A stretch of 64,000 bases of DNA from contig CALNVZ010003430.1 of assembly GCA_940671915.1 (NCBI GenBank), positions 21,149,633 to 21,213,632 on the forward strand. Direction: 5' to 3'. The position numbers and the translations under genes are program-made. The notes under the pieces were generated by a model that was not told where the DNA came from, did no database searches, and saw nothing but the letters and a program-made list of their open reading frames with translations. Origin of the DNA: Paracentrotus lividus (taxonomy: Eukaryota; Echinodermata; Echinoidea; Camarodonta; Echinidae). Shown in pieces: positions 1-11,817 of the stretch; position 1 is the first letter of the stretch, and the number at the start of each line of letters is the position of its first letter.

Positions 1-634
1 AGTTGCAAGTGACAGGAAATAATATAGATGGCACTGTTTATACCATATACGCTGCCTTATAAAATGGTGATATTTAGTCCTCAATATCTCAGCAATTGTA
101 CAACAGATTAGCTAAATCCTGTCTGACCTAATTTGTGCTATTATGGTCCCAACATTAGCTGTATAAGAGTGTCTGTTTTTGTTTTTTTGTTTTTTTTAAA
201 TCTTGAACAAGGTTAACAAAGTTGAAAAGTCCCCTACTGTAGTAGAATATTGTAAGTTTTCACATTTTGGGGAGAATGTACATTTTTGTGTGCAGGTTCG
301 GGTTAATTTCTGAGCATTTTGGTCATTCATAAAACTCACATCATACAAAAATTATAATTGAATGGTAATCAACCTTTTCCAATCACTTTTAGACAGTTTT
401 CTTCCAAAATAATATCTCACAACCATGACATTAATTTCCAACTATGCTTGTCCCCAAACATTTGCCAAAATGTTAAGGACATAGAGGGAATGGTGATTCC
501 TATAGACATATTCAGGTACCTCAAATAATTTCTGAATATAGTTTAATATTTATAGGTTATAGGGGCTGCAAGTCGAAAGTTCATGCATGACAAAGAATTC
601 TTGTTAATTCTTGCCAAGTTATTTGGCATCATAT
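1..634. other. AT-rich intergenic DNA, nothing recognised
   Basis: No open frame of note, no tRNA boxes and no clear repeat. Only short A/T homopolymers are visible. Confidence 0.6.
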
Positions 635-777
635 CAGGGGGGTGTTTCATGCAAGGACTTGTCAGACATTTTATCCCACAAACTGTTAAAAGCTACTGGA
701 ATGCTTGCATCTGATTGGCTGAGAGCAAATTTGTCAGATAAAATGTCCAACAAGTCCTTTGATGAAATGCTCCCCTG
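635..777. mobile_element. 143-bp MITE with long terminal inverted repeats
   Basis: The left end starts CAGGGG and runs through GTTTCAT, AAGGACTTGT and GACATTTTATC. The right end carries the same blocks in reverse complement (GATAAAATGTC, ACAAGTCCTT, ATGAAA) and finishes CCCCTG. The arms are about 40 bp with a few mismatches and the loop is about 60 bp. Ends of the form CAGGGG...CCCCTG on a short non-coding foldback are usual for a non-autonomous DNA transposon, probably hAT-like. I could not identify a clean target-site duplication. Confidence 0.75.
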
Positions 778-2300
778 AAATTCTGATTATAAATCTTTGT
801 CCTTGGTTTACTTTGAATCTATTCTGAGAACTCTCATTCTTTGTAAAACTAAAAGCCTGTTCTAAAGCTTCATATTGTCTTGTCATCCCTCGAGAAATTT
901 CTGCCAAATTTGTGCCAAAGTCCTTTAGTATGTAGACCCTGATTTGAAGGTTCACACCATAACATATGCTAGAATTATCAATAATTGTAAACCTAATAGG
1001 CCGAAAGGTGCTTCAATGAGGTTATTATTTAAGTATCTTTGTAATTTATTTTAAAACAGAGAATCAGGTTAAGGTTTCCGTGAAAGCAGTGAGTCTTGTA
1101 AGGAAGGCTTTATAAATCACTGTGAGCTGTTGTGAGATCATAGTTGTAATGTAGTTTAGGATATTGATTTCATTCTATCCTTTTGGGGTAGGATTTATCC
1201 AAAGAATAGATCAAATTTTTACACTCACATGTTATTTGTGGGTCACTTTTTTACTTGAAAAATCCTCCCCCTTTCTCAGCATTTAAAAAGTCATCAAATT
1301 TTCTCTTTTTTTGGGTGTGTGCATAACCCTAAAGTCTGTAGCATGTTCAAATTTATTGGAAATTACCCAAATATGTGAATTTACAGGGTAGTTTTTCCAA
1401 GCTGATGTTTCTTTGAAACCCATCTGGTTGAATACTTGGAAAACATATGGTTTTAGTTCTATTACCATGTGTATATTTCAAACTACTCTGATAACCATGT
1501 CATGACCATATCCAAATATGTTTTTCATACTTTGATGTAATTTTCAGCAGTAGACTGGTGGCATTCATAACCAATTATGGTTATTTGTATTCCAAGATTA
1601 TATTGAGTTAATCCAGTAATCCAGAAATTTCATTAACTGATTATTGTTTAAAACAAATTCATTAATAAAAAAACATCCCCAGGGTATATGTTTTAACCTC
1701 TAGATATTTTATATATGTTTATCAGATTTATTTACATTATATTTCATAACAAACTTTGGAATGAAATTGTGAACCTTGGACTTTGAAATCAACTTTTGAA
1801 TTGAATAGCAATCCAAAAAAAGTCCCTTTGTAGACCACGTAATAACATGGAATGTCTGATTTAAAGATAAAAAATAGTATTTCAATTAAAAAAGATGCAG
1901 TGGTGTATTACTATTGACTTTGAATTTCGTATAATAGTTCTATACAGAGTTGTCCCCAGCTGCAAATGTACTTACCAGCAGCAAAAATGCCGGAAAAAGT
2001 AAAAAAACAAAAAACATGATACCTTGTTATTAAACTGATCATGTTGTGTCCTCTTGGGTTAATCAGTGGTGGTTTTAGTTCTAAGAGCTCACAAAGCAAC
2101 ATGGATTGCCCCCCCCCCCCCTATTTCCATAACAAATATTAACATAATGTTTATATTTACCTGTTAGAAGAAAGAGAAGCCAAACAGTACTGATTTCATA
2201 CATATTATTTCATTTGAGAGTTTAATACAAAATATTGATTTCCAAAGTCAAATTTTTTTTTGTCTTGCTGAAATCACTGATTTCATCTTCTTGGGGGTAA
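778..2300. other. AT-rich intergenic DNA, nothing recognised
   Basis: Only short spurious frames occur. A poly-C run lies near 2108-2121. No RNA gene or repeat unit was recognised. Confidence 0.6.
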
Positions 2301-2302
2301 TA

Positions 2303-2406
2303 ATAACATCATGCAGGGCCCCGCTGGGAAAACAGTTGTCAGAACTGAAGTGGCTACCCTGGGTAAATAAAACGATATTATTATTGTTATTATTATTATT
2401 ATTATC
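2303..2406 (+). mobile_element. 3' end of a SINE/LINE copy with ATT-rich tail
   Basis: A short conserved-looking block, with CAGGGCCCCGCTGGGAA and then TACCCTGGGTAAATAAAA, runs directly into an ATT-rich microsatellite. A non-coding block ending in AATAAA and followed by (ATT)n is the usual look of a retroposed 3' end in echinoderm-type genomes. No tRNA head or protein part is visible, so it is a truncated copy. The family name is not assigned. Confidence 0.5.
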
Positions 2407-2666
2407 TTCAATACACTGATTTTGAACCTTTGAAATAATATGATATTGTATTGTGCATTTGCCATCTCTGTGTCAGGAACCAAAGTGAACCTACAGGTTA
2501 GGAAAAGATTTCTCCTGAACTGGACAGAATATGAACTTTAGAAAGTGAAATAAATATAAATGTCATATAGGTTATCCAATACTTTTTTCTGGGATGCTGT
2601 GTGTATTTGACCAAAGAAGTCTGGAGCAAATGTCTTGTATGAGGTAATACGAGGTGAATATCTGTA

Positions 2667-3020
2667 TCAACCTCCCTGAAAGTGACCCAGTTTTCAGTTC
2701 CAACAAACTATGTTCATTGTGATCATCTCCATCTGTCCAGCAAAGATCATTCTTTTAAAGGGATATGGATCATACACTCTCAACATTGAAAGCTCAAATT
2801 GACTCAATTCTGGGTATTGATATGTGGATTCCGGGTCAATTATTGCCATGTCAACTTCCCTGAAAATGACCCAGTTTTCAGTTCCAACAAACTATGTTCA
2901 TCATGATCATCTCCATCAGTAATTCAAATATCATGCTTTTAGAGGGATATGATCCTACACTCTAAACATTCAAAATTCTGGGTCCATTAGTATGCAGATT
3001 ATGGGTCGCTTATTGCCATT
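2667..3020. repeat. Two-copy tandem duplication, unit about 184 bp
   Basis: The segment beginning TCAACCTCCCTGAAAGTGAC recurs at 2851 as TCAACTTCCCTGAAAATGAC. The following text (CCCAGTTTTCAGTTCC, CTATGTTCAT, GATCATCTCCATC, AGGGATATG, ACACTCTMAACATT) is repeated in the same order. The copies differ by scattered substitutions and short indels, so the duplication is not recent. Confidence 0.8.
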
Positions 3021-3618
3021 TCAGATGTATGGCGATGTTTGATCCGAAATGGTGTTTGGCCCCAATGGATCCAGAATGAAGTCAATTTGACTCTTATTTG
3101 TTTTTCAGGGTGTAGTACTTAAAACTGTGAGCACAGTATGCTGGGGTTATTCTCTTTGTGTGTATGCGACTTCTAGGCTCGATGAATTTGTCGACTCCAC
3201 TGCCTTTTGCATAAAAATAAACATTATTGTAAATGAAAGTGTAGGGGAAGCGAATTGATATTGAATTCTGTCTCGCTGTCGCAAACTGGGATTGACCGTA
3301 TCTCTTTAAAATCATCGCCATAGAAATGAAGAGTTTGTGAGTAACGTGACCTTTTCTGGGTAAGAGTCGCTTCATAATCTTCAAATTTGAACAGGATATT
3401 TAAAACATGGTGAAGCCGTCATGGTGCTCAAAACTGTCTTGTTATTTCTGTCTGGATATAACTTTTTTATCTTGAAGAGATTTTGTTATGACACATGCAA
3501 GTGTTTGTGTGTGGTCCCTTGATTTTGGCCACGATGTTGGTATGAGCAACGAGGTATAAGATGAGGTAGAAGTACGAAGTAGGACGGGGCAAATGCATTT
3601 ATCCTAAAGGCAGTTGTA
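3021..3618. other. Intergenic DNA, one unsupported 96-residue frame
   Basis: A minus-strand frame of 96 codons at 3094-3384 has no recognisable domain, no obvious splice partners and no neighbours to support it. I treat it as chance. Otherwise this stretch has no recognisable feature. Confidence 0.5.
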
Positions 3619-3835
3619 GTACATTTTGGTCTACTAACAATTTGGTCAAATACAAACTTGCTCTAATTCTCACATGGTCTAATTGTTAATTCACATAATA
3701 GCCAATTGTCTAATTGCATTTTGTTCTAACTCCCAAATTTGTTACACATAATTAACTAATTGATGTTAGTATGTGGTATTAGACAATCAGAGAATTGAGC
3801 CTACTGCTGTTAGAACAAATGGAGTTTAACTGCTC
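3619..3835. repeat. GTCTAAT-rich foldback family, short member
   Basis: TTTGGTC and GTCTAATT motifs recur on the left half, and their complement ATTAGAC appears near the right end, which includes GTGGTATTAGACAATCAGA. That end is shared with the copies near 4425 and 48235. This copy is shorter and more diverged. Confidence 0.6.
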
Positions 3836-4424
3836 AACTGATGATGTGTAATCCATTGACTGTTGACTACTAAAATTCTCATTTCTATAGGTTTAATACA
3901 GTAGGCACCTGGTCCCATTAATATAGGTTAAAAGAAATACATTTTATTTCTCATTCTTGCCATTGTGAATCCTCCTTTAATCTTGTTGACAGAAAAGTCT
4001 TCATGTTCTTCAATTTATGATTAATATTATATAGGTACAAAATAAATACATGTTATACAATTGTATGTAATTGCATATCATGAATTTATTCTGAGCATCA
4101 AGGATGCGTAAAATTGCATCAGATGCATTTATTGTTTCTTCAAAGCTAAAGGGATGATCATTCATCTTGCTCTGCGGAAAGGCTATTAATCACTTATGTT
4201 AAAAAGATGTTTTACTTACAATACCCTATAATATTATTATCTATGCTTATATAAATTGCCAGAGTTGTTTAATATTCTGTAGTGAATTATTGATGTGTGT
4301 TTGTATAGAATACATTCCCCAGGGGGAGTGTACTCATTGATACTGTTTTCAATGTTAATACTCTCTCATCCCATATCATGCCCTATGAGGCGGTAAATTG
4401 CTTGGTATAAACCAACTTCCTCTA
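3836..4424. other. AT-rich intergenic DNA, nothing recognised
   Basis: No coding, RNA or repeat signature was found. Confidence 0.55.
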
Positions 4425-4768
4425 ATGCCAATTTGGTCTCATCCCACATGGTCTCACTCCATTTTATCTAATTATTTTTTGGTCTGTTAGCCATTATGTC
4501 TTATTCCCATTTTGTCTTATGTCCATTATGTCTATTGTCCACTTGGTCTAACACCACCTAGTCAATTCCTGTAACAAACTTGTAATAGACCAAATATTAA
4601 TTTGGGAATTAGACGAAAATGAGATTAGACAATTTGGCTATTAGATGAATTAAATAGACCAAGAGAAAATTAGACCAAAATTTTAGTGGACCAAACATGG
4701 GTTTAGTCTAAGTGGTATTAGACAATCAGATAATTAGACCAACTGCTGTTAGACCAAGTGGATATAAT
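4425..4768. repeat. GTCTAAT-rich foldback family, full member
   Basis: The left half is built from repeated TTTGGTCTAAT / TTTTGTCTTAT / CCACTTGGTCTAAC phrases. After a centre around GTAACAAACTTGTAATAGAC the right half repeats the complement (ATTAGACCAA, AATAGACCAA, TTAGACCAAGTGG). The whole is therefore an inverted repeat made of a short repeated word, about 340 bp long. The copy at 48235-48585 has the same order of words and the same centre and right end, so this is a family, not a local accident. Confidence 0.75.
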
Positions 4769-4926
4769 CCTAGGGCTCTGCTAATAGTCAAATGAATTCC
4801 AACTACTAGAGTAGTCATTTCAGTGTAGATTGCTTAACTCGATTCAGAAAGGTCCCTCGAACCCTGAAGTATAACAATTAATGATCATTGATGATATATG
4901 TGCATATTTTTCTATTCAATCATATA

Positions 4927-5385
4927 GGGGAGACTGGGGTAATTATGGCCCTGGGGTAATTATGGCCCCTTTGCCCTTGAGAGCTTATAATTCTTTTCTG
5001 CATTACACAATGATGATTAAATTTTACAAGTGCCTAGCTAAACTCTTCCTATAGTCTGGCCGCCATCTCGATGTACCTTGTTTTGGCGTCTATAGTTTTT
5101 TTTTCAACGGATTATGATTGCCTAAACCTTCAATATGAAGAAACCGATTGCTGACACTCTGTCAGCATTGAGCATTTTGAGATAAGTGACGTCATACAAA
5201 ATGGCCGCCAAAATACAGAATTTTCCTCTAAAAATGTGTAAAACTGCACTTTTAGTCAACTAATTAATGTCTGAATGTCTCTGGGAACTTTACTAAATAT
5301 TGTTTTATTATATCACATGACATAGATGTCAAGATATTTTGTATATTTGTTTATAGCGCCCCCTATTTCTAAATTTTAAAAATGT
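4927..5385 (+). repeat. Left inverted arm of the 4.9-kb composite
   Basis: It begins with two back-to-back copies of CTGGGGTAATTATGGCCC and continues into sequence that matches the right arm in reverse complement. It ends shortly before the LINE remains begin at 5429. Confidence 0.75.
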
Positions 5386-5428
5386 GTGCTACTCAAAATG
5401 ATAGGTCTCCTTTTCTTCTAGTTTAGGC

Positions 5429-7663
5429 ATGTTAGGGCAGATTATGTTGCCCAAACCAGCCAAATTCAATCTCTCTGTAAGCTCTGCCTATAAACCTCCC
5501 ACTCAGACTTTTAACCTCCCCCATGAAGTATCTGGAGACCACATCAATGTGGCTATTGAAGACTTCAACAGCCATCATGCTACATGGAATATAAAACTCG
5601 TCGAAAACTGGGCAGATGCAAGTGATGCAAAGCTCCCCTCTTCCTTCCTCAGCGAACGATGGAGACGCAGATACAACCCTGACCGGGTGTCAACATTGCC
5701 ACCCAATGTGAGAAACCAATTCCGCACATCCAGCATCAACCAATCGGGCCTATATTAGAGTGAACGCAGCTATCATACCTCACACAGTTCCCTTCCGATG
5801 CCGTTTCCACTTAAAGAAGGCAACTTGGAAACAGTTTGCATTAGATCTGGATGATGACATTCAAGACCTTCCGTCCATTCTGTATAACTATGACACCTTT
5901 GTAGAGATGATCAAGAAGTCCTCAAGACAAAGTATCCCACGAAGCTACAGCATAAGCTATACACCAGCTTGTCTGATGACTCCAAGGTGCTTTACTATGA
6001 GTTTGTAAAACGCTTGCAGAGTGACCCTTTCAGTGTTGACGCAATGGAATGTGATGAGAACCTTACTACAGTCATTATGGAAAGTCGACAAAGTCAACGG
6101 ATATTACCCACAGCAGTAGGAAGGCCTGGAAAACAAATCGGATTCTGGGAAATGACTAGGGCCTACACAGAAACTTAACCAAAACCACAAGTCACTGCTG
6201 ACCAAGTTGCCCACCAGCTCCTTGTGACCAGTCAGGGAAACTTTGATCACTGTTCCAGGAGAGCGAAGCTTCCCCAAGATGCTGAAGAATGCTTCCAAGA
6301 GCCCTCAGACCTGACAAGATCTTTCAGTGTGAAAAACCTGTGTGATGGTATCAAGACCACGAAGAACAACAATGCTGCAGGTCTTGATGACATCCTCTGC
6401 CAACAGATTAATCACCTTGGACCTGTTGCGCTTCAGTGGCTGCTTGACATGCTGAATTGCTTGAGTACCAATGCATTCCCGAAGCTATGGAGGGAATCAA
6501 GAGTCGCTGTCCTGCTTAAACCGGGCAAGGATTCAGCAGAGCTACATGCCCATCTCTCCACTATGTCATACATGTACATTCAACTCTTTGAAAGACTCAT
6601 ACTTACTATAATCGTATTGTCCTCATTGATGATGACCTCCTCATTCCTGAACACTAAAATACAGGTTTCCGGCCAGGAAAATCCTGTACTAGCCAGCTCC
6701 TGAACCTCACACAGCACAATCATCGAGGATGGGTTTGAGGAAGAGCTTAATAAAGGAATAGATTTTGTTGACCTCCCAGCAGCTTATGACACCATAAGAT
6801 TCTCACCCGTAAATTCTTTGAGATGACAAACGGTGTGAAGCTGACCAAGCTACTCCTGAACCTGCTATCACATAGACGGTTCTACCTGGTTTCACCATGT
6901 CGTCCTTAAAGTTAAGAACGACTTTACGAGCGACGGGATAATGTTCTTGGGTGCTGTACTAATCAACTGCTAGACCATTTAGCACAAGAACTGATCACCA
7001 GTCGTTTATAAAGTTGTTTGTAACTTACCAACGAATCGGTGAAAAACCAGCATTGATGGCCAGCGCAGCAGATGGCGCAAGATGAAAATGGTCTCCCAGA
7101 AGTCAGTGTCATTGCCTCTCTGCTCTACAATATGTATACCAATAACCAACCAATACACCCCAATAAAGTTTCTTGTATGTTGAAGATCTCTGCATTGCCT
7201 CACAGGAACATTTCTTTGAAGACAAAACAGGAGGGGGTCTCCATCCCATCTACAATCACAATCCTACCAACAAAAAACTGAAATCTAGAGTCATAGTTTC
7301 CTCCATTCTACAGTAGGCCTATCCCTTGATAGATCTGCCCGCAAACTTAGGCTGACCCTGTGGACCAACCATCGCTGAGAAATGCCACTCAGGCTATTCA
7401 TAAGTGCAGAGGAATCCTTTCACCAGGTCATAATGGCCAACGTAATCATGCCTGAAAACTCCTGAACCATCTCGGCACAGGCACAGGACGCTGTAAGGTC
7501 TTTTGGGAAAGTGGGTATACAACGAGGACAGACATATTGCTGGGGGAAGAGCAGACCATGGAACACCTGCTGTTATGCCCTGCCCTCCACATAATTTTAC
7601 CATGTACCCTTGAAGACCTGGAAGGGTTTCACCCCAAAGCAAAGTCCTATGTCCAACACTGAT
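5429..7663 (+). pseudogene. Decayed non-LTR retrotransposon ORF2 (EN-RT)
   Basis: Recognisable pieces appear in order but in several frames. The endonuclease end (5429-5758) has SAYKPP, a DFNSHHATW motif and ERWRRRYNPD. A linker (5760-5960) has FRCRFHLKKATWK and SRQSIPR. The RT fingers (6300-6600) have NNAAGLDDI, FPKLWRESRV, LLKPGKD and FERLI. The first catalytic aspartate box is VDLPAAYDT (about 6767-6793). The YADD box is decayed to YVED (7176-7187, inside LYVEDLCIASQ). The C-terminal zinc-knuckle-like part spans 7465-7663. Multiple frameshifts and stops show that it is dead. Jockey/CR1-type affiliation is likely but unproven. Confidence 0.85.
7465..7663 (+). pseudogene. C-terminal domain of the LINE ORF2
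   Basis: One open stretch reads GTGTGRCK, then WESGYTTRTD, GEEQTMEHLLLCPAL and LPCTLEDLEG before a stop. This fits the cysteine/histidine tail found after RT in many LINE ORF2 proteins, where C-x-C-G-x-x-Q-T-x-x-H-L-x-x-C-P is typical. Here the first cysteines are changed (the expected C-x-C-G is replaced by LLG), so metal binding is probably lost. Confidence 0.7.
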
Positions 7664-7888
7664 CTGGTGTAATCGTGTTATATAATATAGTGACCCCAGA
7701 ATCCAGAGGCATGCAGTGCATTATCAACAGTTAAAGTTTTATAAATAGAAAAAAAGTAATTCATAATAAGCTAAGATAAGATTAGCCATATGTTGATCAA
7801 AACCATAATAAATACTCCCAACTGAGCTCTTCCCCTGAAAATGTAACGAAAAAATAATCATTAGAAAAGTCTACCTCTACTAAGAGAT

Positions 7889-8188
7889 TTGCACTGGTAA
7901 CCTGTCTCGAAGAGAATTTTGTTTAAAGTAGCATTGATTGTATTTAAGTCTATTCATAATTTGTCTCCTCAATACATTTCAAACATGTTCACACAGTCAA
8001 ATTACTCTTTACGATCTCGAACACACCTCCTTCTTTTGAAAATTCCAAACATCAATTTTAAAAAATGTGAACAAACTAATAGTTTTGCAGGTCCCAAAAT
8101 TTGGAATGGCCTTCCTCTTGAAATTCGTTCTTGTACAAGAGTTCAAACATTTAAGAACAAATTGAAGACATATTTGTTCTCCCTCTGA
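7889..8188 (+). pseudogene. 3' end of a second LINE, CR1/L2-like
   Basis: The frame reads LHW, a stop, PVSKRILFK, then VFKSIHNLSPQYI, SLRSRT, SFAGPKIWNGLPLEIR and FKNKLKTYLF. This matches the well-known C-terminal block of CR1/L2-type LINE proteins (LHWLPV..RI.FK, P.Y., LWN.LP..IR, FK..LKT.LF). It carries one stop where the consensus has leucine, between W and P. It is followed by a typical LINE 3' end and an ATT tail. It is separate from the LINE at 5429-7663, whose own C-terminus has already ended. Confidence 0.85.
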
Positions 8189-8264
8189 TCTGTTTTTACT
8201 AACTTGGAGAGAAAGTCACTTTTCTTACAGTTGTGTTTTGGTTTTGGTTTTTTATGTGAAGCGG

Positions 8265-8316
8265 CTTGAAGAAATTTATTTGGAAGGGCGCTATATAAGA
8301 ATTTGTTATTATTATA

Positions 8317-8353
<37 letters not shown>

Positions 8354-8364
8354 GTAGTAGTAGT

Positions 8365-8424
<60 letters not shown>

Positions 8425-8450
8425 ATTATTATTATTATTATTATTATTTA
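8265..8450 (+). repeat. LINE 3' tail and (ATT)n microsatellite
   Basis: The non-coding end AAGGGCGCTATATAAGAATT leads into about 145 bp of ATT/AGT repeats. GGCGCTATATAA followed by (ATT)n is characteristic of LINE 3' ends that prime on short tandem tails. A long asparagine reading frame on the opposite strand is only this repeat. Confidence 0.85.
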
Positions 8451-8764
8451 CCTTTAGAGGCTTGTTCTTTATTTCATCAACAGGATAGTGTATAAATTCT
8501 CCAAACTTATCATCCCTTAGAGGTCGAAAAGAACCAATTAGTGTTTTAATTTGTTTCACATTGAATATTATTCATATTACACCATCTAAATAAAACCTAT
8601 TATTGGGACAAAAATTTTAGCCATTAAACCAATCCTCGCTGCTTTAATGAAAAATATTTAATGAAGGCTTATCACTTCTTGACTGGTATTTATATTTTTC
8701 AGAGGAAAAATGGGGGGGGGGGGTGAAACCTATTATTTCGGAAGCACATATATTTCATGAAAAC
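8451..8764. other. Spacer between LINE tail and right inverted arm
   Basis: AT-rich, with a poly-G run near 8712-8722. No gene or repeat was recognised. Confidence 0.5.
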
Positions 8765-9858
8765 TAATACTTTAAAATTGAGGGTGCTATGGACAATATG
8801 CAAATTAGCATGTAATGTATGGTCATGTGACCTAACAAAACAATATTTAGAAATGATCTAAGATATATTAAGACATTTAGCTCCCTAATGTTGTTGAAAT
8901 GTCCATATTAAACATCTATTTTCTCAATTTTAGAGGGAAATTTGGTAATTTGGCGGCCATTTTGTATGACGTCACATATCTCAAAATGCTCAATGCTGAC
9001 AAAGTGTCAGCAATCGGATTCTTCAAAAAGAAGGTTTAGGCAATCATAATCCGTTGGAAAAAAAACTATAGACGCCAAAACAAGGTTAGGCCCCAAAATT
9101 GCAATCTGCTGCTGGACTACTACTATCATATGAGAAAAATAAGCCATTAACTTCGAATTTTGTGCTTAGGGGAGCCTAAAATGTACGGCAATCACAATTC
9201 TGTTCGTTGGAAAGTGGCGAGTCTGCTTTTTTATTTGGGGTGTGATATCATTAATTAAAATCATTTAAGATGAAATTTTGATTGAAACAGAAACATTAGG
9301 AACTAACAAACACAACAGAAAAATTTCCACCTGAATATCTTCAATAGTAGAGCTGTAAAGAGGGGTCAAATTGAAACTGTCACTCGGGGTAATTATGGCC
9401 CCCAATGCATAAACAGTGTATAAGTGCAGATGGGGACTTTAACTGGTATGATTATGTACATAAATATATGAATTGCTATGAATACAAAATTTCAACATTT
9501 TAGCTTAACCAATTATTGATTAAATCATTGTTAGTGGTTGATAAGTGTATTAGGAATACCCAACAACATTTATTATACATTACCATAACTAATTAGCATA
9601 ATATCCTTTCATTCATACAGTCATGACAGTAGGGGCCATAAATACCCCCAACCCGTGGGGTAATTATGGCCCCACAAAGTTGTTAACATAATGGTAATTA
9701 GTATGCAAATGAAAAGTGACAGGTTTATACTTTCCTTTGTATATAATAGGTTTATAGACTGACTGTATGTTTACGTAATTAGAATATTATTGGACTTTTC
9801 ATTTAATGGTAGTAATAGGAAATGTGTAAAAGGGGGCCATAATTACCCCAGTCTCCCC
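8765..9858 (-). repeat. Right inverted arm of the 4.9-kb composite
   Basis: It is the reverse complement of the left arm over about 8765-9095, with outer ends matching again at 9830-9858. Three more copies of the GGGGTAATTATGGCCC word or its complement lie near 9385, 9633-9675 and 9834. The extra central 700 bp is absent from the left arm, which suggests a deletion there. Confidence 0.7.
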
Positions 9859-11570
9859 TATTGATATGGGTTGCACTCTCATTTGCACAGTATGTACCTT
9901 TTCCTGTATATACAAAGAAGCAGTAAAAAAAGAGCTATATTTTTGCTGCATATTAGGTAATAACTACAGGCAAAGTGTATTATTTATAAAATATTACATT
10001 TATTTGACTTTTGTACATGCTTGCAGAGGCAAATTGTTTAACAGGAAATTAATGAGAGTATTTGTGATTATATTTATTTTCAGATTAAATCATGGCATCT
10101 CAGTTTCAGAAATATTTTGTAGGTATTTTATCTATGTTTGCAAATTTTCTTATGACTTTCATGAAATATAGAAATCGTAAGTTGGCTCAAAATATTCAGC
10201 ATAATGCATTGTTCTAAGAAAGAAAACATTCAAAATTAAGAAATAGTTTATGAAAAAGAAACGTTATGTTGTAGAAAATAATAAATGGTGTATTTGTAAT
10301 ATAAATTACATTTACTATGTGTAAAAATAAATTGCATCGTACAACGTGAATAATTTGTTGTTATTCAAATCAAGTATTAAATCTTAATTTGAAATTTTTG
10401 AAAATACATACTTAAGATATTTGAGGGTTTCTAGTAAAAAGAATGTACATTTCCCCCACTTAAGTGTTTTCCACTAAAATTAATGAAACCTAATTAGTCG
10501 CACTATTTGCCTTCAGTTAAATCGTTATATATGTCTAAGTGATATTAAATTTTCAACTGTCAGTTATCATTAATCCTTTGCACATTTATTTATGAAATTT
10601 GTATGAATTTCTTATTTGGAATAATATTATTTTGTGTACATAAAAATGAAATGTATTATATAGATGAAATGTATTATGTAAAAGCAGTTTCAGGTGACAT
10701 ATGTCACGTGTGATCTACATGTAATTGACCATTTTGAACTGTTTCAAAACCCAACAATTGTTTACAATATTGTCCTTAATATGTGTTGATTTCCCCAATA
10801 TTTGGGTATTCACTTGTGAAATACTGTAATAGATTGATTGATATTCAGTATTGATATATAATGTTTGTTACATATTGTAATTACAGATTATATAGATAGA
10901 TAAATAAATAAAGTGTATGACACCAATGCCACATTCTTATTTAACATGTTTTACTGATTTCCTTCATGTATATGTGATGTGAAAGAGAAATTTGAATGAT
11001 TATTTGCATTTCTTTCATTATCTGTTTTTTATTCCATTAAAATTAGATTAAAAATAATGCATGAAAATTGTGAGAAAAAAGTAAGAGATGCAACATTACT
11101 GTATAAATGAAGTATCAGAGATTATTAAAAGCAATCGTTATGGCTACATATAAATTTGATACAAATATTAGAAGACCAAAATATCGTCTCTTTCCATTAT
11201 TTTTTTCTTCTTTTTCATTTGCTTTTTATCTCTTCAAAACATGAAGGGAAAAAGCACAATTCCCCAGCACGGTGAGTGCATAATATAATCATGGCTTAAT
11301 ATTACATACCTTGATAACGATACAAAATCGTAATAGGCATATAAAAGCAGGCATGGTATAATCAACATCATAAAAGTGATGGCAATTTTACACTTCGCAA
11401 CCATTCTCTCGGACGCTCCACACTTCTTTCACATACAATTCCAATTTGAAACACCAATTAATCTTAATTACAATGTCAGAGGGGAAAGCCGGTAATTACA
11501 ATGTTAGCAAGCAAATTATACACCATTCATCTCTTAATAGGATTCGTTTCATTGACTCCGTAGTCACTTT
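9859..11570. other. AT-rich intergenic DNA, nothing coding
   Basis: The base content is very A/T-rich. The 101-codon frame at 9866-10171 is dominated by I/F/Y/C residues expected from random AT-rich DNA and has no domain. No RNA gene was seen. Confidence 0.55.
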
Positions 11571-11593
11571 TTTTTTTTTTTTTTTTTTTTTTT
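11571..11593. repeat. Poly-T run
   Basis: A run of about 23 T is followed by non-repetitive sequence. It may be the tail of a minus-strand retroposed insert. Confidence 0.7.
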
Positions 11594-11614
11594 GAGGAGA
11601 AATCCAGCGTCAAT

Positions 11615-11817
11615 TATTAAAGGGCAAATTCACCCCAAAATCGAGCATTGTCAGTATTGTCAACAAACACATAACTAGTTAGTATACGTCAAAACAACAA
11701 CAACAACGAATATCATGCCAGAAATCTTAGGGGTTGCTCCACAGTTATAATGATTATTTTCATTTTGGTAATTTATTGGAGAAACAATCATATTTACTTC
11801 AAAAGAATGATATATTT
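11615..11817 (+). repeat. Dispersed repeat also seen at the arm's inner end
   Basis: It starts GGGCAAATTCACCCCAAA and contains TACGTCAAAAC. The same order of blocks occurs at 24320-24375 in the left arm and inverted near 26205-26255. It leads into the DIRS-like leader in both places, so the two DIRS fragments sit in related flanking repeat. Confidence 0.5.

Larger units (their letters stand above)
4927..9858. mobile_element. 4.9-kb composite element with long inverted arms
   Basis: Both outer ends read GGGGAGACTGGGGTAATTA inward (4927 rightward; 9858 leftward on the other strand). The left arm (4927 to about 5385) matches the right arm (about 8765 to 9858) in inverted orientation. Shared blocks include ACTATAGACGCCAAAACAAG, the TGTCAGCAATCGG block, GACGTCA and GGCGGCCATTTTGTATG. 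The right arm has about 700 bp extra with further GGGGTAATTATGGCCC copies. Flanks suggest a TA or ATA target duplication. The interior is filled with LINE remains, so this may be a foldback DNA transposon that received retrotransposon insertions. No transposase is visible. Confidence 0.75.

Noticed and set aside
3094-3384. 96-codon minus-strand frame
   Set aside because: No recognisable domain, no supporting neighbours, and overlaps composition typical of chance frames here.
8143-8559. 138-codon poly-asparagine frame
   Set aside because: It is the complement of the LINE (ATT)n tail.
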